Source: [Phialemoniopsis] sp. UDSM-2020 (lineage: Eukaryota; Ascomycota; Sordariomycetes; Thyridiales; Thyridiaceae). From it: a stretch of DNA of 64,000 bases. A program made the translations under genes and the position numbers. Below, piece by piece: positions 1-11,390 of the stretch. The notes under the pieces were generated by a model. That model ran no database searches. It worked only from the letters and a program-made list of their open reading frames with translations, and had not been told where the DNA came from. Each line of letters begins with the position of its first letter. Within the stretch, counting starts at the first letter, position 1. The DNA lies in NCBI GenBank assembly GCA_018873225.1, contig JAEILZ010000007.1:2294001-2358000 (forward strand), written 5' to 3'.

Positions 1-2368
1 GTCGGTGGGAATGCAGTATCTGCCTTCCTGTCATGGCGACTTCAGGCTACCAATGCCTGCGACGTAACGCTTGTCTGGAAATCCGGATATGAGCACGTTG
101 CTCAGTATGGAATCTCGTTCAAGTAAGTAAAGAAGGCCCAGCTTCCAGTGTTCAAAGTTTTACTTGCTGACCGTCTTTAGATCGCCGGCGTTTGGTAATG
201 AGCGGTTCAAGCCGAGACACGTCGTGAGGTCTCCCGAGGAAGCCGCTGCTCGTCGAGAAGGCGCTTTCGACTATGTCATTCTTTGCATCAAAGCGCTGCC
301 TGACATTTACGATTTGGCCGCCATCATCGATTCGGTCGTTACTCCTCAGCACACTTGTATCCTAATCAACACCACACACACACTCGGCGTCGAAGCGGCG
401 ATAGAAGAGAGGTTCCCCACCAATGTGGTACTGTCTTTGGTCTCCGGAGCTGAGATCACCCAGCTTGGTGCGAGCGAATTCGAACACAAGGGCTCGACCG
501 AAGTATGGGTGGGACCTGCAAACAAGAACGACAATATTCCTCACTCAATTCAGGAGGATATGGCCCAGGCCTTGGCTATGACATTGAGCACCGGGCAGGT
601 GGACTGCAAGGTCTCGTCGAACATTCGGCAACAGCAATACGAGCGGGTTATTGGGTGAGTCTTGGTGCTTCACCACTGCAGTTTGCCCCATCACTAACAT
701 TGCCACAGCCCGATCGCCTTTCATCCCGCCAGTGTCATCTTCGAAACTTCGAACCACGCGGCCCTGCTCGAAAAGGTTGGCGTCTCTCAGCTCGTGTCTG
801 ATGTGATCGACGAGCTTCTGTCATTAGCTGAGGCTCAGGGCTGCAAGCTGCCTGCCGATTTCAAGCAGAAAACGATCAGCGAAATGTCACGGCCGCAGGC
901 AGGCGAGAGCGTCATGTGGCAGGACTATGCCGCGAGGCGGCCTATGGAGGTTGAGACGTACCTTGGATCCCCTATGAAACTCGCCCAGCAGTGTGGCGTT
1001 CGGTTGCCACGCATAGAAACGCTTTACGCCGTGCTTCACAACTTGAACATCACCAACCAGACCCGACCGAAAGCTGGTGACCCAGTACCACGCCCTGCCG
1101 GATCTCCCGGCCCCGGTGCGTCCCCTGTTGTCCCTCGAATGTCATCACAGTCCATTCCGCCGCGGCCCATGCCCAACGGTATGTCCAATGGCAACGGCAT
1201 GCCTCGTCCCCGGCCTCGTGGCTCTTCGCAGATGGGACCACCTCCAGGCATGCGACGACCTCCCCCGTCGATGAACGGCGGCCCACCTAATGGCTTCGGA
1301 AGGCCGCCGACAAATGGATATGGGCCATCCTCGAGAGCTGCTTCCAGGAGGGGCTCGATGGAGGGTGCAGACCTCGAAGAATTCAGTCACCTCGTCGTGT
1401 ACGACGACATTCCCGAAGGCGGCGAGGCTTCTCAGGATGTGGGTTTGAGGGAGCGGGAGCTTCAGGTCAGGCAGCGAGAGTTGGCACTGCGGGAGCAGGA
1501 GATGAGGATGAGGCGAGGACCCCCAGGCCCCGGCCCCGGCCCGAGGAGAGGGCCCCCATCAATCCGCCCTGGGCCGTACGACGACGATGACGAGGAAGAA
1601 GACTACTTTGACCCGGCTTCTACACCCGGGCCCATGATCGACCCCGACAACTTTGATATGATGAGCGTTACTTCGAGGAGGAACCGCAAGGCCCCGGCTC
1701 CCAACGCTGCTCAAATGCGCAAAAACCCTGAGTTTGGCGCTATGCCGCCACCGCGCAACAGCCGATTCCGACCAAACTTTGGTAGGAATCGGTCTAGCCA
1801 GGTTGTCGAGTCAACGTCTCAGCTTCACTCCAACATTCTGGACGACCCGCTACTGGGTTACTCATCGAATCGATACGGCAACGTAGATCGGGGAGCGATG
1901 CATGCCGAGTCGAGAGCGAATTCGCTGACAGCGTCGCGCCTAGAAGATCTGCAGTACAATGGCGGCGGGCCTCCCATGGGCATGGGCATGAACGGCGGGT
2001 TCCCGCGCCGGGCTAGCCAGTCGCCGGGTAACCCGTACAGCCCTTCCATCCGTGGAGGCAACGGCCGGCCATCACCGCCCAACGGTTACGGTCCTCCCAT
2101 GGGTGGGCGGCCCTCACCGCCAGATGGAGTCCGGCAACCCGTTCCCCGGTACCCTCCCGGACATGGCAACACTGTTGCGCCGCAACAGGTAGAGCAACAC
2201 GTCGGGGTGAGCGCCCTTCAGCCGCCAAAAGGCAAGAATGTGCGAAGTCTGACAGGTAGTGCGAGCGCCAGCGCGGGGAGTGGTGATTCTACTCATCTTG
2301 ACTCGGAGCCGTCTGCGCACAGCAGCACCAGCAGTTTAGGGCCCCGCCCTCCTATTGGGGTGCGGTAA
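1..2368 (+). CDS. Ketopantoate reductase family protein with long Pro-rich tail (5' partial)
   Basis: Exons 1-122, 181-654 and 709-2368 join in frame (751 codons visible); the start lies left of the window. Introns are GTAAGT..TAG and GTGAGT..CAG. The first roughly 330 residues look like the ApbA/PanE ketopantoate reductase family: a partial Rossmann region, a conserved Lys in 'CIKAL', and the ApbA_C helical domain ('NIRQQQYERVIG' ... 'MWQDYAARRPMEVETYLG'). This family reduces 2-dehydropantoate with NADPH, but many fungal paralogues have no proven substrate. The remaining roughly 420 residues are low-complexity Pro/Gly/Arg/Met with an acidic patch (DDDDEEEDYFD) and a short Arg/Glu-rich stretch that may be helical. 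This tail is absent from the bacterial enzymes and suggests a scaffold or regulatory role. The GGN near the visible start suggests that the glycine-rich nucleotide loop continues upstream. Family assignment is firm; substrate is not. Confidence 0.85.
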
Positions 2369-3887
2369 GGTTCTCGAAAGAACTGGGCTATACATCGGTT
2401 TTCCGACAATGATTCGTAATATCGTTTCTTTTGGCTCTCTGACGGCACAAAGCGAGAAGGCCAGTCCGTGTCTGGCTTGTCCTTCACTTTTTCCTTGTTC
2501 ATTTCCGAAATCGATCAGCATCCGGGTTTTCCGACACGAAACGGCGTCGTCGAGCCCTTCGACACCTCGTATTTGGTTCTTTGGGTTTCACGAAGCCGAA
2601 TGACAACACAGCACACACATGACTAGAGAGGGATTCTTGGGTTATTTTTTAAAGAAAAAAAAGTGGCGCACACATAATGCTCGGGGGGCTCTCTCGACAA
2701 GGGATAGGGAGAGTCCAGTACATAGGCATCCGGTACGACAAACCATCAAACACACATCAACTATTTTGTAATACTGCATTGGAGGTCGCGGGGAAGGGGG
2801 GGCGATGGAGAAAGGGGGGTTTGTTCCCTGCCATGGCTCGAAGCATACACCTAATCTAGGACGTCTTTCTGCTTCTTTCTATCAGGTTTCTGCGGCATCA
2901 TCCTCCGGGAAATTGAGACTCATTTCCTGCTCTACCACTTTTCTTTTCCTTTGTCTTAGACTTTATAGTCCGGACATGTATGCATTCACTACTCTCCTTT
3001 GTACCTGACGCCGAGTATATTTGTCCCTGAAGAAACACAGGAGGGACGTGGGCAGAGAGATGAGACGACAAGCTCGAGCCCTGGTGCAGCAGCAAGCAAA
3101 GGGGCGGAGTAGGGGCCAGAGTGGCAAGAGATGGCGGACGTGTAGAAAGTCGAGCGAGGCAGACACCTATCACTGTGATGCGACAGAGGTGCAAAGCCGG
3201 GTTAATTGAACTCTGTACATTCTTGATCACTGCTACTTATCAACCTCGCATGCCTAGATGAGTTCTGGAGGCTGCCGTGATGTCAACTCTTATGTATCTA
3301 CTGATCAATTTAGGGTGGCCCCTGTGCCTAGGATACCTGAAACAAGGATTGAAGGGAGCATTTGCTGCATATCACGTTCAACTGAGTGTTCGAATACACG
3401 GAAGCAGAGCATATTCATCTGTCGGCATCGCGAGCCAGTAACGTCTGGTACAGTCAGGGGTATCCTAGTCACTGGACAGCGCGCCGGGCCGCCACTGATA
3501 GGCATGCAGCCGCGGGGAGCTCCAGCTGAAATTAGCGCCGTTTGCGGGGGTCGCCTGGACCCAGAGACGCGTCTCAATCAACGCGCTCTATTTAATCAAA
3601 TTACATCCAAGTGGGCTGGGTTACCATTACCCATGCCAAAACCCCGCAACAACACATTACACAGAAAAACATCACATCACATCATCAGAAACACCGAGCT
3701 ATCCGTACAAGCATCCGCCGAGCAACGCCTGGAATCTGAACTCTCTTTTGGCTGTTTTAGGAAAGTCTGGGCTTCAGCTCTGCTCTTTCGACCGTCCGCA
3801 GGGAGTAATCACAGACAACAAGGGATCCGTTGCATTCCGCAACTTGCTCAGCCCCTCCCCTCAAGTGATACTTGTTGGCTCGGCATC
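2369..3887. other. Intergenic, no gene seen
   Basis: This stretch holds the 3' flank of the reductase-family gene and the 5' flank of HSK3. Short reading frames on both strands lack coding character, splice structure or recognisable domains. A short A-rich run lies near 2650-2663. I see no RNA gene or repeat. Confidence 0.5.
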
Positions 3888-4355
3888 ATGAACAACAACA
3901 CAACCATGAACCCGCAGAGCGGCAGTACGATGACTACGAGGCCGTCCATGGCCGCCAACAGCTCCGGCAGCGCCGTCAAGTCGCGGCAATTGGTAAGTGT
4001 TTCCCCGCCCCTCGTAAGAGGAAGACAACTAAGCCGATTGGCCAAATAGACACATTTGCACGCGCAGTTGGCGTCGCTGTCGGCCAACCTGGCCGACACG
4101 GAGAACCTCCTACGCATGACCAGCGTGCAAGCGGAGTGCATGCGGGGACTGGGCAGTTGGCACGGTGGACTGTACGTTTGTCGACGGGCTCGGTGCCGGG
4201 CTTTCTCCTTTTCTCTCGTTGATTGAAGTTCCCTGGAGTTACAGTGAAGTACATGGCTAACTCATCACAGTTTCATGGCCGCGAGCAAAGTACTCGGAGA
4301 GGAGTCGGTCAGGGAAGCAAGCCAGGGGCAAGGGTCCGATAATGGGCAGAGATGA
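3888..4355 (+). CDS. HSK3: DASH complex subunit HSK3
   Basis: Three exons, 3888-3992, 4050-4171 and 4271-4355, give 103 residues. Introns have GTAAGT and GTACGT donors and TAG/CAG acceptors, and both junctions keep frame. The core, from 'SRQLTHLHAQLASLSANLAD' through 'TENLLRMTSVQAE' and 'HGGLFMAASKVLGEE', is the short coiled-coil motif of fungal Hsk3. Hsk3 is one of the small subunits of the DASH/Dam1 ring that couples kinetochores to spindle microtubules. The N-terminal 30 residues are Ser/Thr/Asn-rich and probably disordered, and the C-terminus is short and polar. The start is the first ATG in frame after upstream stops; a second in-frame ATG lies six codons later. The exons are short enough that a simple ORF search misses the gene. 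Confidence 0.85.
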
Positions 4356-5983
4356 GGGTGAGCATGCTGGAGCAGAAAGACTTGACCTCCACAGAGTATC
4401 GGTCTACTCCGCAACCTTGATAGCTTCTCGAGATCCTCAAGCACAACGAGAGTCTGCGCCATACCCGCCTGGGACAATTGCCGCGCCGAGGAAGGTAATG
4501 TGTGCGGGCTGAGCTGCTTGCTCATCCCCTTGACCGGCCTTGATGGAACTCGCAATGCAGAAGAGCACTGCGAAAACCAAATCAGTCAAGTGTTCAGGAA
4601 AGCGAGGATACCCATGTCGGCCACGTGCGGCGGCTTTGGGGAAGAGGCCTGACGGTCAGGAGGCCAAGGACGCAGGCAAAGATCTACAACGCAACAGCTT
4701 CAAAGAGCAATATACTTTCATGACAATGCCACCATTGCCGCCCTCTATTTTGGATTATGGAGATGCCAGATCAGTCGTGAGAGCGAAGTCCGGGTTCAAT
4801 ACGCCCGTCGTGGGTTCCCCGGTGACATCACTGAGCTGTTGGACAGGACCAAAACATGCATTGCGACCCCATTCCCATTGGCTATTGCCAACTAGGAGCG
4901 CAGGGTCTTACTCTAGTTACCGTTGCTGTTCCAGCAGCCCGGTATGCGCATGTCTTGCGTATAGTGAGACCAGGGCCTCGGGTCTGACATCAGCCTCGAG
5001 CCTCCAAGCAACTTTCCCTAGAGGAGTGAATGACACTCGCGACACAGTAGCTGGCTAATACTCTGCAATGGTTGGTCTTGTCTACGTGACGATGATTGGG
5101 CGATCGACTTCGTTGTCTGCAGAAGCTCGACGGCATAGATACTCAGGAGTGGTGTTGCTGGTGTTATTGCGGTGGCAGCAGGTCGCAAGCTTGGCAACTT
5201 GCTGATTTGCGTTACGTATGTAACGCTGTCCTTGGTTGTGTCCGGCCAAGTAACCTGGCAATTGACCGTCTTAGACAGGGCAACACAGCCCACTATCGAA
5301 TACGAGGTCGGTCGAGACCCTGGCCATGGCTCTCACGCCCGCCACGGCACTGCTCTGCCGATGCAGCCAATGCGGCTCCAGGGAAATACTGAAACTGGGG
5401 GAAGACCAGGTCGATCTTCCAAGGGTAGAAGTAATTAAGCTTCTATTCAGTACGGTAGAGCAGGGGCTATTGATCGTCACTCACGCACGCACGACCCAAG
5501 CCCGGGTCATAACGTCTTACTGAACCACGCGCCACGAGATTCCGCTATGGGAAAGTCTTGTCTCTTCACCAACGACAAATTTGATCGTCGCACGCACAAA
5601 CTATTCTTGTCATGTGTCATGGCGAGCCGCGGGCCGATGTACTCTCTGTATCCCAGACTATTACGAGGGAGGCAAATCAGAAGCGGAGAAGGGCAGGGTG
5701 AGTAGGGGATGACGATTGTCGCTATGGAAAGCGTGGGATGCAAGATGCCCCTTTTGGCAATCTTGTAAAGTGGTTCAAAACGGTAGATGGACAGGAGAAG
5801 ATGGATATAAAACTACAGGTGTTCACTTGCATCAGAAGAGCTGCATCTTTGCTGGTCCAGCTCATCTCGACAACAATATAAGAAACACCATCCTCACCGA
5901 CTTGCAGAAACCCTTCTACCCATTCATCCCTTACCACATAACATATGATATCCAGTCAAAATTTCCCCGTCGAACCGTCCAAA
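4356..5983. other. Intergenic, promoter of secreted-protein gene at right end
   Basis: No coding region is supported here; the longest frame (4540-5058 plus) starts at TTG and has no domain or splice logic. A TATA-like element near the right end is listed separately. Confidence 0.5.
5806..5812 (+). promoter_or_regulatory. TATA box of small secreted protein gene
   Basis: TATAAAA lies 172 bp upstream of the ATG at 5984, with no competing gene between. The distance fits a transcription start near 5840-5870. A strong TATA box is common in regulated genes for secreted proteins. Confidence 0.5.
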
Positions 5984-6560
5984 ATGAAGTTCTCCATTAG
6001 CAACGCAGCCGTCACCGCCTTCCTCCTCGCGGCTCCCATGGCCAGCGCCCAACCGCAACGAGCATGGTGGAACGCCGCCGACCAGGAGGCAAACGACGGC
6101 CCAGCCCCCTTCCAAGTCTGCGACTTTTACGCCGGCACCGTGCCTCACTCGGTACAGAACTAGTAAGGCCATCCCATCCATCATCTCAATGCAAGGAAAC
6201 AAACGATGAAGAAAAACGAAACTCTAACAATAAATCATTAGCTACGGCTTCACCGTCTCCCAGGGCGACCGCGTCTCCAACTGCTCGGCCAACCTGCATT
6301 CGTACCAGCGCATGGCCGACGTGGCCGTGACCGTTTGCGACGAGCCCATGTGGAGCTTCAACTTCTCGCGCGCCACCGACGGCGCGGGGGCCCTGCTCAA
6401 GGTCTGGCTCACCCTGGACGAGGAGGCCAAGTACGAGGGCCGCCACCACGTGCCCGCCGACCAGCTCGTCGTGTCGGGCGTCGGCACCAGCATCAAGGAG
6501 GAGTACACCGGACCCCACGAGTTCACCATCGACGACGTCGAGGCCATCGCCGTCGCCTAA
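5984..6560 (+). CDS. Small secreted protein, function unknown
   Basis: Exons 5984-6162 and 6242-6560 join inside a Tyr codon (ta|c) and give 165 residues. The first roughly 18 residues (MKFSISNAAVTAFLLAAPMASA region) form a typical signal peptide with cleavage after ASA. The mature chain of about 145 residues has three cysteines (VCDFYAG, SNCSAN, TVCDEP) and no transmembrane segment or GPI tail. It is acidic and contains 'VWLTLDEEAKYEG' and 'GPHEFTIDDVEAIAVA'. I do not recognise a named family. Size, secretion signal and TATA promoter make it a candidate secreted effector-like or cell-surface protein. The upstream in-frame ATG at 5945 would bury the signal peptide, so 5984 was chosen. GC content of exon 2 is clearly higher than its flanks. 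Confidence 0.8.
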
Positions 6561-6826
6561 GGGAGGCCGTCAGGTCGATATGGAGTGTGGAACAAACGTT
6601 GACAAACTCGGCATAGGCGGTGAGCATGAGTGGTTGTGTATATACAGTTGTATTATTCTCTATGTTTTCATAGGAGTATTTAGGGAAAGAGCGCCATGGA
6701 TACCGGATGCATCTTTTCTTTTCCCAACGCCAATAATTTTAACCATGCTCATAAATATCATTATTTCCAAACTCCGAACCGTTCCTAGAACATATGTACT
6801 AAACGACTTTTCAGGCCCTTTCATGC

Positions 6827-8354
6827 TCAGAACCGTTTCCAAATCTTCCACCCCGAGGCCGTTCCCTTGGCGGCGAAGAGGGCTGCAAGAGACCCAACAT
6901 AGATGCAGCCGGTCAAGACGAGGACCCCCCAGTACTCGCCGCCGTTGGCGGTGATGATAGCACCTCCGATGGGAAGGTCAACCAAGCACGAGATGGCCAC
7001 GGTGGTGTAGCACGTTGCGTAGTATCGGCCGTACTGCTGTGTTCGACACAAACGGCCAATACACACCGGCGTCAGGCTGATGTTGGTCCCGCTGGCAAAG
7101 CCAAACATTATGCAAAAGATGACAAGTCCGGCCATGGTCCCACCGACCGGCAACAGTATGCCGAGGACCGCGATGATGGAGACAATGACCGCAATCATAT
7201 TGGCATTGAAGACGCCAATTATGTCGGAATACCAACCGGGAAGGATACGGCCGACGAAGGACCCGGCATTGATGATGGCCAAGGCCTGGAAGCTAAACGA
7301 CTCGCTGAAGCCGTGGGCACGCGCATACTGCGAAATGTATGCCAGCGGAATGAAGAGCGAGAACTCGACGAGGAAGATGCCGATGGTAGTGAAGAGGAAG
7401 GGGATGTTTTTGAAGATCCTAAAATCCGGGTGGGTGCTGGCATTCGGATCAGGGGGCAGGCGGGACCGGATGAGAAAGTTGGCTCCGATGGACAGAGACA
7501 GACAGATAAATCCCAAGATCCGGATGCTCCAACCCCAGCCAACCTTGTCGAACAGACTCTGCAGCATAAGAGGGAACACGACGCCGCCAATGCTGCCTCC
7601 CGTGGCTGCAATACCGGTGGCGAAACCACGGCGTGCGCGGAAGAAGTGGCCCACAGACGCGAGGGAGGGCGTGAACAGAAAAGAAGTCCCGAAGCCATTG
7701 AGGATGCCGAAGGCCAGGATGAAGTGCCAGTATTCTGCGTTGATTTAGTCAGTTGGATAATCCTGACGCACACTCACGACTTACAAGCGCAGGGGGAGAG
7801 GCACGCCAATACTTACGAGTGCAGACGCTAAGTAGCATCAGGCTGGCACCAACGCAGATGGTCCCGGTCAAGATGAGCCACTTCGGGCCATACTTGTCAA
7901 AGATGGGTCCGATGTAGATGCCCAGGAAGAAGACCATGAAGGTGTAGAGAGAGAAGATCCAGCCGATCGTGCCCTCGCTGTACCCCGCCAGCTGGTTATT
8001 GGCGATGTACGTCTGGAAAGTGGCAATGGTGTTCATGAGCCCAAGGGCGGAGCAAAGAGCCATCCATGAGCCCAAAACGCATAGCCAGGCCTCTCTACCG
8101 CCCTCCGGGTACGTCTCCTCGGGCTCGTCATCCTTCTCGTCGCCCGTCCTCCGCGGGCGCTCTGTCCTGCTGCTGACGACGAAGAGCTGAGGATTGAGGT
8201 TGGAAGAGGCCTCTATCAGTTCGGGGTCAATCTCGGAGCCATGTGAAGTCGAGTCCTGGGACTCGTGGGACTCATGGGACGCCTGAGACTCTTGAACGGT
8301 CAGTGGCGGAGGTTGTTCGACATGGTCAGTACTCGACCGCCGGATCTCATGCAT
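6827..8354 (-). CDS. MFS monocarboxylate-transporter-like (MCT/MCH) permease
   Basis: Exon 1 is 8354-7817 and exon 2 is 7734-6827, joined through a Gln codon, giving 481 residues. The N-terminal 85 residues are cytosolic, Ser/Glu/His-rich (repeated SHESHESQ) and precede the MCT signature 'YPEGGREAWLCVLGSW', a variant of the family's DGGWGW motif. Twelve hydrophobic segments follow, with 'GPIFDKYGPK' between TM2 and TM3 and 'FFRARRGFATGIAATGGSIGG' at TM4-5, both typical of fungal Mch-type carriers. Members move monocarboxylates or riboflavin; the substrate here cannot be read from sequence. The gene ends tail-to-tail with the secreted-protein gene, 266 bp away. Confidence 0.88.
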
Positions 8355-9314
8355 TGTGTGTTGAATAACAAGAAAACGGCAATGTAATTGAGTCCAGAAA
8401 CCAATTTGCGTTCACGTTTCCTGGAGGAATTGAAGAGCCGGGACCTTCATTCTCCAGACAACCAGAGCCGGAGAGGGATGCATGAGGTTAAGTAGTGACG
8501 AGGGCTGCAGGTAAAGAAGTGCTCTGCCTTTTTTCCCTTTTTACGTGATGGAGCGAGTCGATCGAAAGGGCGCCGTCAAGAGTGGAGGCATGAGTCTGGT
8601 CCGGGTAGTGTGGTCTCCACCGGGGTGCCAGACTTCGCCTTTTCTTGACAAATAGTTTGCTCGAGTTTCCTGGGGCGCTGCCCGTAAATCGGAGCATCGT
8701 AGGGCAGTTGACAGCGAGCCATGCAATTACCAATCCAGCTGCAGCTGTTGTGCTGTCGCAGAATGACGTGTATACCGAATCGGCTCTCCGGCGCAGGATA
8801 TCCGATTCGCCATGCCGATAGTCAAGACACAGTCATTCATTGTCTTGCCATGTGTGGTGATGGCCGGTGATATGTCGATGAGGTAATGAATCAAGCGGCG
8901 AGGCTAGAATAGAGGGAGAGTAATTAATAAAACTTGCCACCCAGATACGGGGTTCTTTCACGAGAAAGCCACGCCCCATCTGCACTGATTCTCGATCTTT
9001 TTTGGGTGTTGTGGCCCCCCCGCCCGGCGCTCGTGGCCGGAAACCTTCCGGCCTCACAAAACCACCTCCGGAGGCCGGAGGCCGGAAGGGTTCCGGCCAA
9101 CGAGCGAAAATCTGCACGCCCTTCGGCCGGCCCACACCGGAAGACATTAACAAATTCAATGTTCATATGATCCAATAGTCTCATGATTCGGTGATTTTGC
9201 GTTGTTTATTCATGCAGCGAGGTGGAATCTGGCGCTCGTGTCGCGATCAAGTCATACCGCTGGCTTTGCCAGAACCGGCATCTGCTCCCCGTGAGCCAAG
9301 GCCATCTCGGCCCA
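8355..9314. other. Intergenic with GC-rich nested inverted repeat
   Basis: No gene is seen. The stretch contains the promoter of the MCT-like permease and a striking GC-rich palindromic cluster at 9028-9106, listed separately. Confidence 0.5.
9028..9106. repeat. Nested GC-rich inverted repeat
   Basis: The left arm 9028-9053 and right arm 9080-9106 are near-perfect reverse complements (26 vs 27 nt; one mismatch and one inserted base) around a 26-nt spacer. Each arm is itself a palindrome: GGCCGGAA, three bases, TTCCGGCC. The spacer adds CCTCCGGAGG, and another GGCCGG lies at 9125-9130. The structure could form a large hairpin or two small ones. No target-site duplication or transposase is visible. 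Confidence 0.8.
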
Positions 9315-10267
9315 TCATTCCTCATACTCTTCGTCCTCGACCTCCTCCATGGTGACTTGCCGAGGACCTGACTCGGCGTGAGGCTCGGTCGCCGCATCGG
9401 CAATAGCTCCAGATGAGGCGGCCTTGAGATAACCTTCCTTTTCTAAACTGTCCGCCTCCTCTGGCTCCATCAAGCCGCCCTGCCCCTTGCTCTTGTCGAT
9501 TTTCATCCTGACCGCCGTCGGCACGAACGCACTAGTAGCCTCCTTTCTCAGGTCTCGTACGATCGGCTTGGCCTCGTATACCGTCTTGACCTCCACCGCC
9601 GGCTGCTGCTGTCGCCTACCCACCTGCCCCTCCCCTGCCTCGTCGGCGCCCTCGAAGCCCCTGCCTCCTCCCACCGGCTCCGCGTTTGCATTTGCCCCCC
9701 TCCTCGCCCTCCGCTTCGCGTACCACTTGTCCATGACCTCCTTGGGTATCGGCGGCGGCGTATCCCGCGGCATAGGGATGCTCTTGACGTCCTCTGGCAC
9801 ATCCTCGTCCTCACTGCTCGACGCGTCTTCGGCATCCCTCCTCCTCTTGCCCAAGACGCCGCGATCCCCTCGCGGACCGCCCGGTCCTCCTCCCCCTTGC
9901 CTGAACTGCGGCGCCTTGTCGCCTAGCGACTCGCGAGCCTTCTCTACCGCCTTGAGCTCCTTCTCCAGCCCCTCCAGCACCTGCTCCTCGTGCCGCGTGA
10001 GCTTGCCGCCACCGCTCGCGACGGCCTTGAGGTCCTCGATCTGCTTCTGTATTTGCTGCGGATTGCGCTTTGCGAGGCGCTCGTTGCGCCGCGTTGTGAC
10101 TTCTGCTTTGCCTGTTCGAAGATGCCACAGCTGATCAGCGACACTGTCTCCCTCCCACTCCGAGCCCAAAGGTGTGGTGTGCAGTGCTACATACCTTTTT
10201 TGATGGCCTTGGCCTTGTCAGCTTTGCGCTGAGCTTGGACCGGATTGAAGTTGCGCTCTTTCGCCAT
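9315..10267 (-). CDS. WBP11-type pre-mRNA splicing factor
   Basis: Exon 1 is 10267-10195 and exon 2 is 10111-9315, giving 289 residues. The N-terminus 'MAKERNFNPVQAQRKADKAK' is the hallmark of the WW-domain-binding protein 11 (Wbp11/Saf1) N-terminal domain, followed by charged helices ('RNERLAKRNPQQIQKQIEDL', 'LEGLEKELKAVEKARESLGD'). A Gly-rich region, an acidic Ser/Asp/Glu patch, a Pro stretch (RDTPPPIP) and an acidic C-terminus follow. In animals and yeast the family acts in the spliceosome and binds WW-domain partners through Pro motifs. The short first exon carries the diagnostic residues and would be lost if only the long exon were called. Nuclear location is inferred from family and basic motifs such as GKRRR. 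Confidence 0.88.
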
Positions 10268-11390
10268 GGTGTCGTAGGGGATTTTTTCCTGTATATTCTT
10301 GCGAGATTGACGGAGGTTGATGTGCTACTACTGCGCAATTGTGAAGAAAAGAATTCGTTCTGCGCTTCGAGTTGACAGAGACAGTATTGGTCGAGGTGAA
10401 TGGTGTGGATGCGCCCGCGCTCCACGCACGATGATTCCAGAAATATTGTCTTATCTTATCAGTACACCAGCGAATCCACTTTACCGCATCATAGCACGAA
10501 GGGAAGCCCAGTTTCATCAAGTCACTGAGTGAAAGTCATGCATGCACTTTGGGATGCCAGGCACATAATCCAGGTAGGTTACACTATTGTCATCAATTCG
10601 ATGCTATATAAACGGTAAACAGTCCTCTATCGACAGAATCAGAGGTGGATATCAACTTCTGAAATATCATCCCGCATCGCTCACTCCTATGGCGTCTCCA
10701 AACAGAGAAGCCGCCAGTTCGATACCGAGATATGAAGAAAACGCAGACAGCCCATCTAGAACACCCCCAAAGTTCCCCCGAATAACTGCCGAAAGTCAAA
10801 AAAACAACAACAAACAGCTGTGCAGGGTATTTCACAAGTCTACGATCGTATCTCTACCAGACGAAACGTTCAAAAACATAAAGATAAAAGTCCCAGACCA
10901 AAGAACACCGGGCCACCCTAGCCAAACCGGTTTCGGTTGAGTAGCCATATGTTCGTCCACGTAGATGGCTACTCGCCAATCCTCGAGAAAACAATATACC
11001 GTCCGTAGAGTATATAAATAAAGGCGTTGCTTGTAGGTAATCCGCCGTCGTAAAAAGTAGATGAAAAGTCGATCCAAAATCCTGGAGAACAGTCCGCAAT
11101 TAATTCCGTAGATCGCACCTTCATAGAAGAGATTCACGAGAGATCATCGAGTGGGCGGATGTCGAACGAGATGCTGCTATCAAGAATCGACAATATCGTT
11201 TGTGTATACATCGGCTACAGAGCCGAGCCGAACCTCGCAAAACTTGGCTGAACCAATGTGTGCGGGTAATCCCTACGGACATGAATCTCCGTGTTGCTGT
11301 CGAAACCAGGGGGGTGCACACATAGAGTTGTCTTCCCGGGATGGTCTTTGCAAACACATGGCTGATTTGGGACATTGAGACAGGAGCCCT
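10268..11390. other. Intergenic between WBP11 and areA 3' end
   Basis: This contains the WBP11 promoter and the 3' flank of areA. Small frames on both strands have no domain. Nothing further is seen. Confidence 0.5.

Noticed and set aside
4540..5058. 172-codon plus-strand frame after HSK3
   Set aside because: Starts at TTG, no domain, no splice logic and no codon bias.
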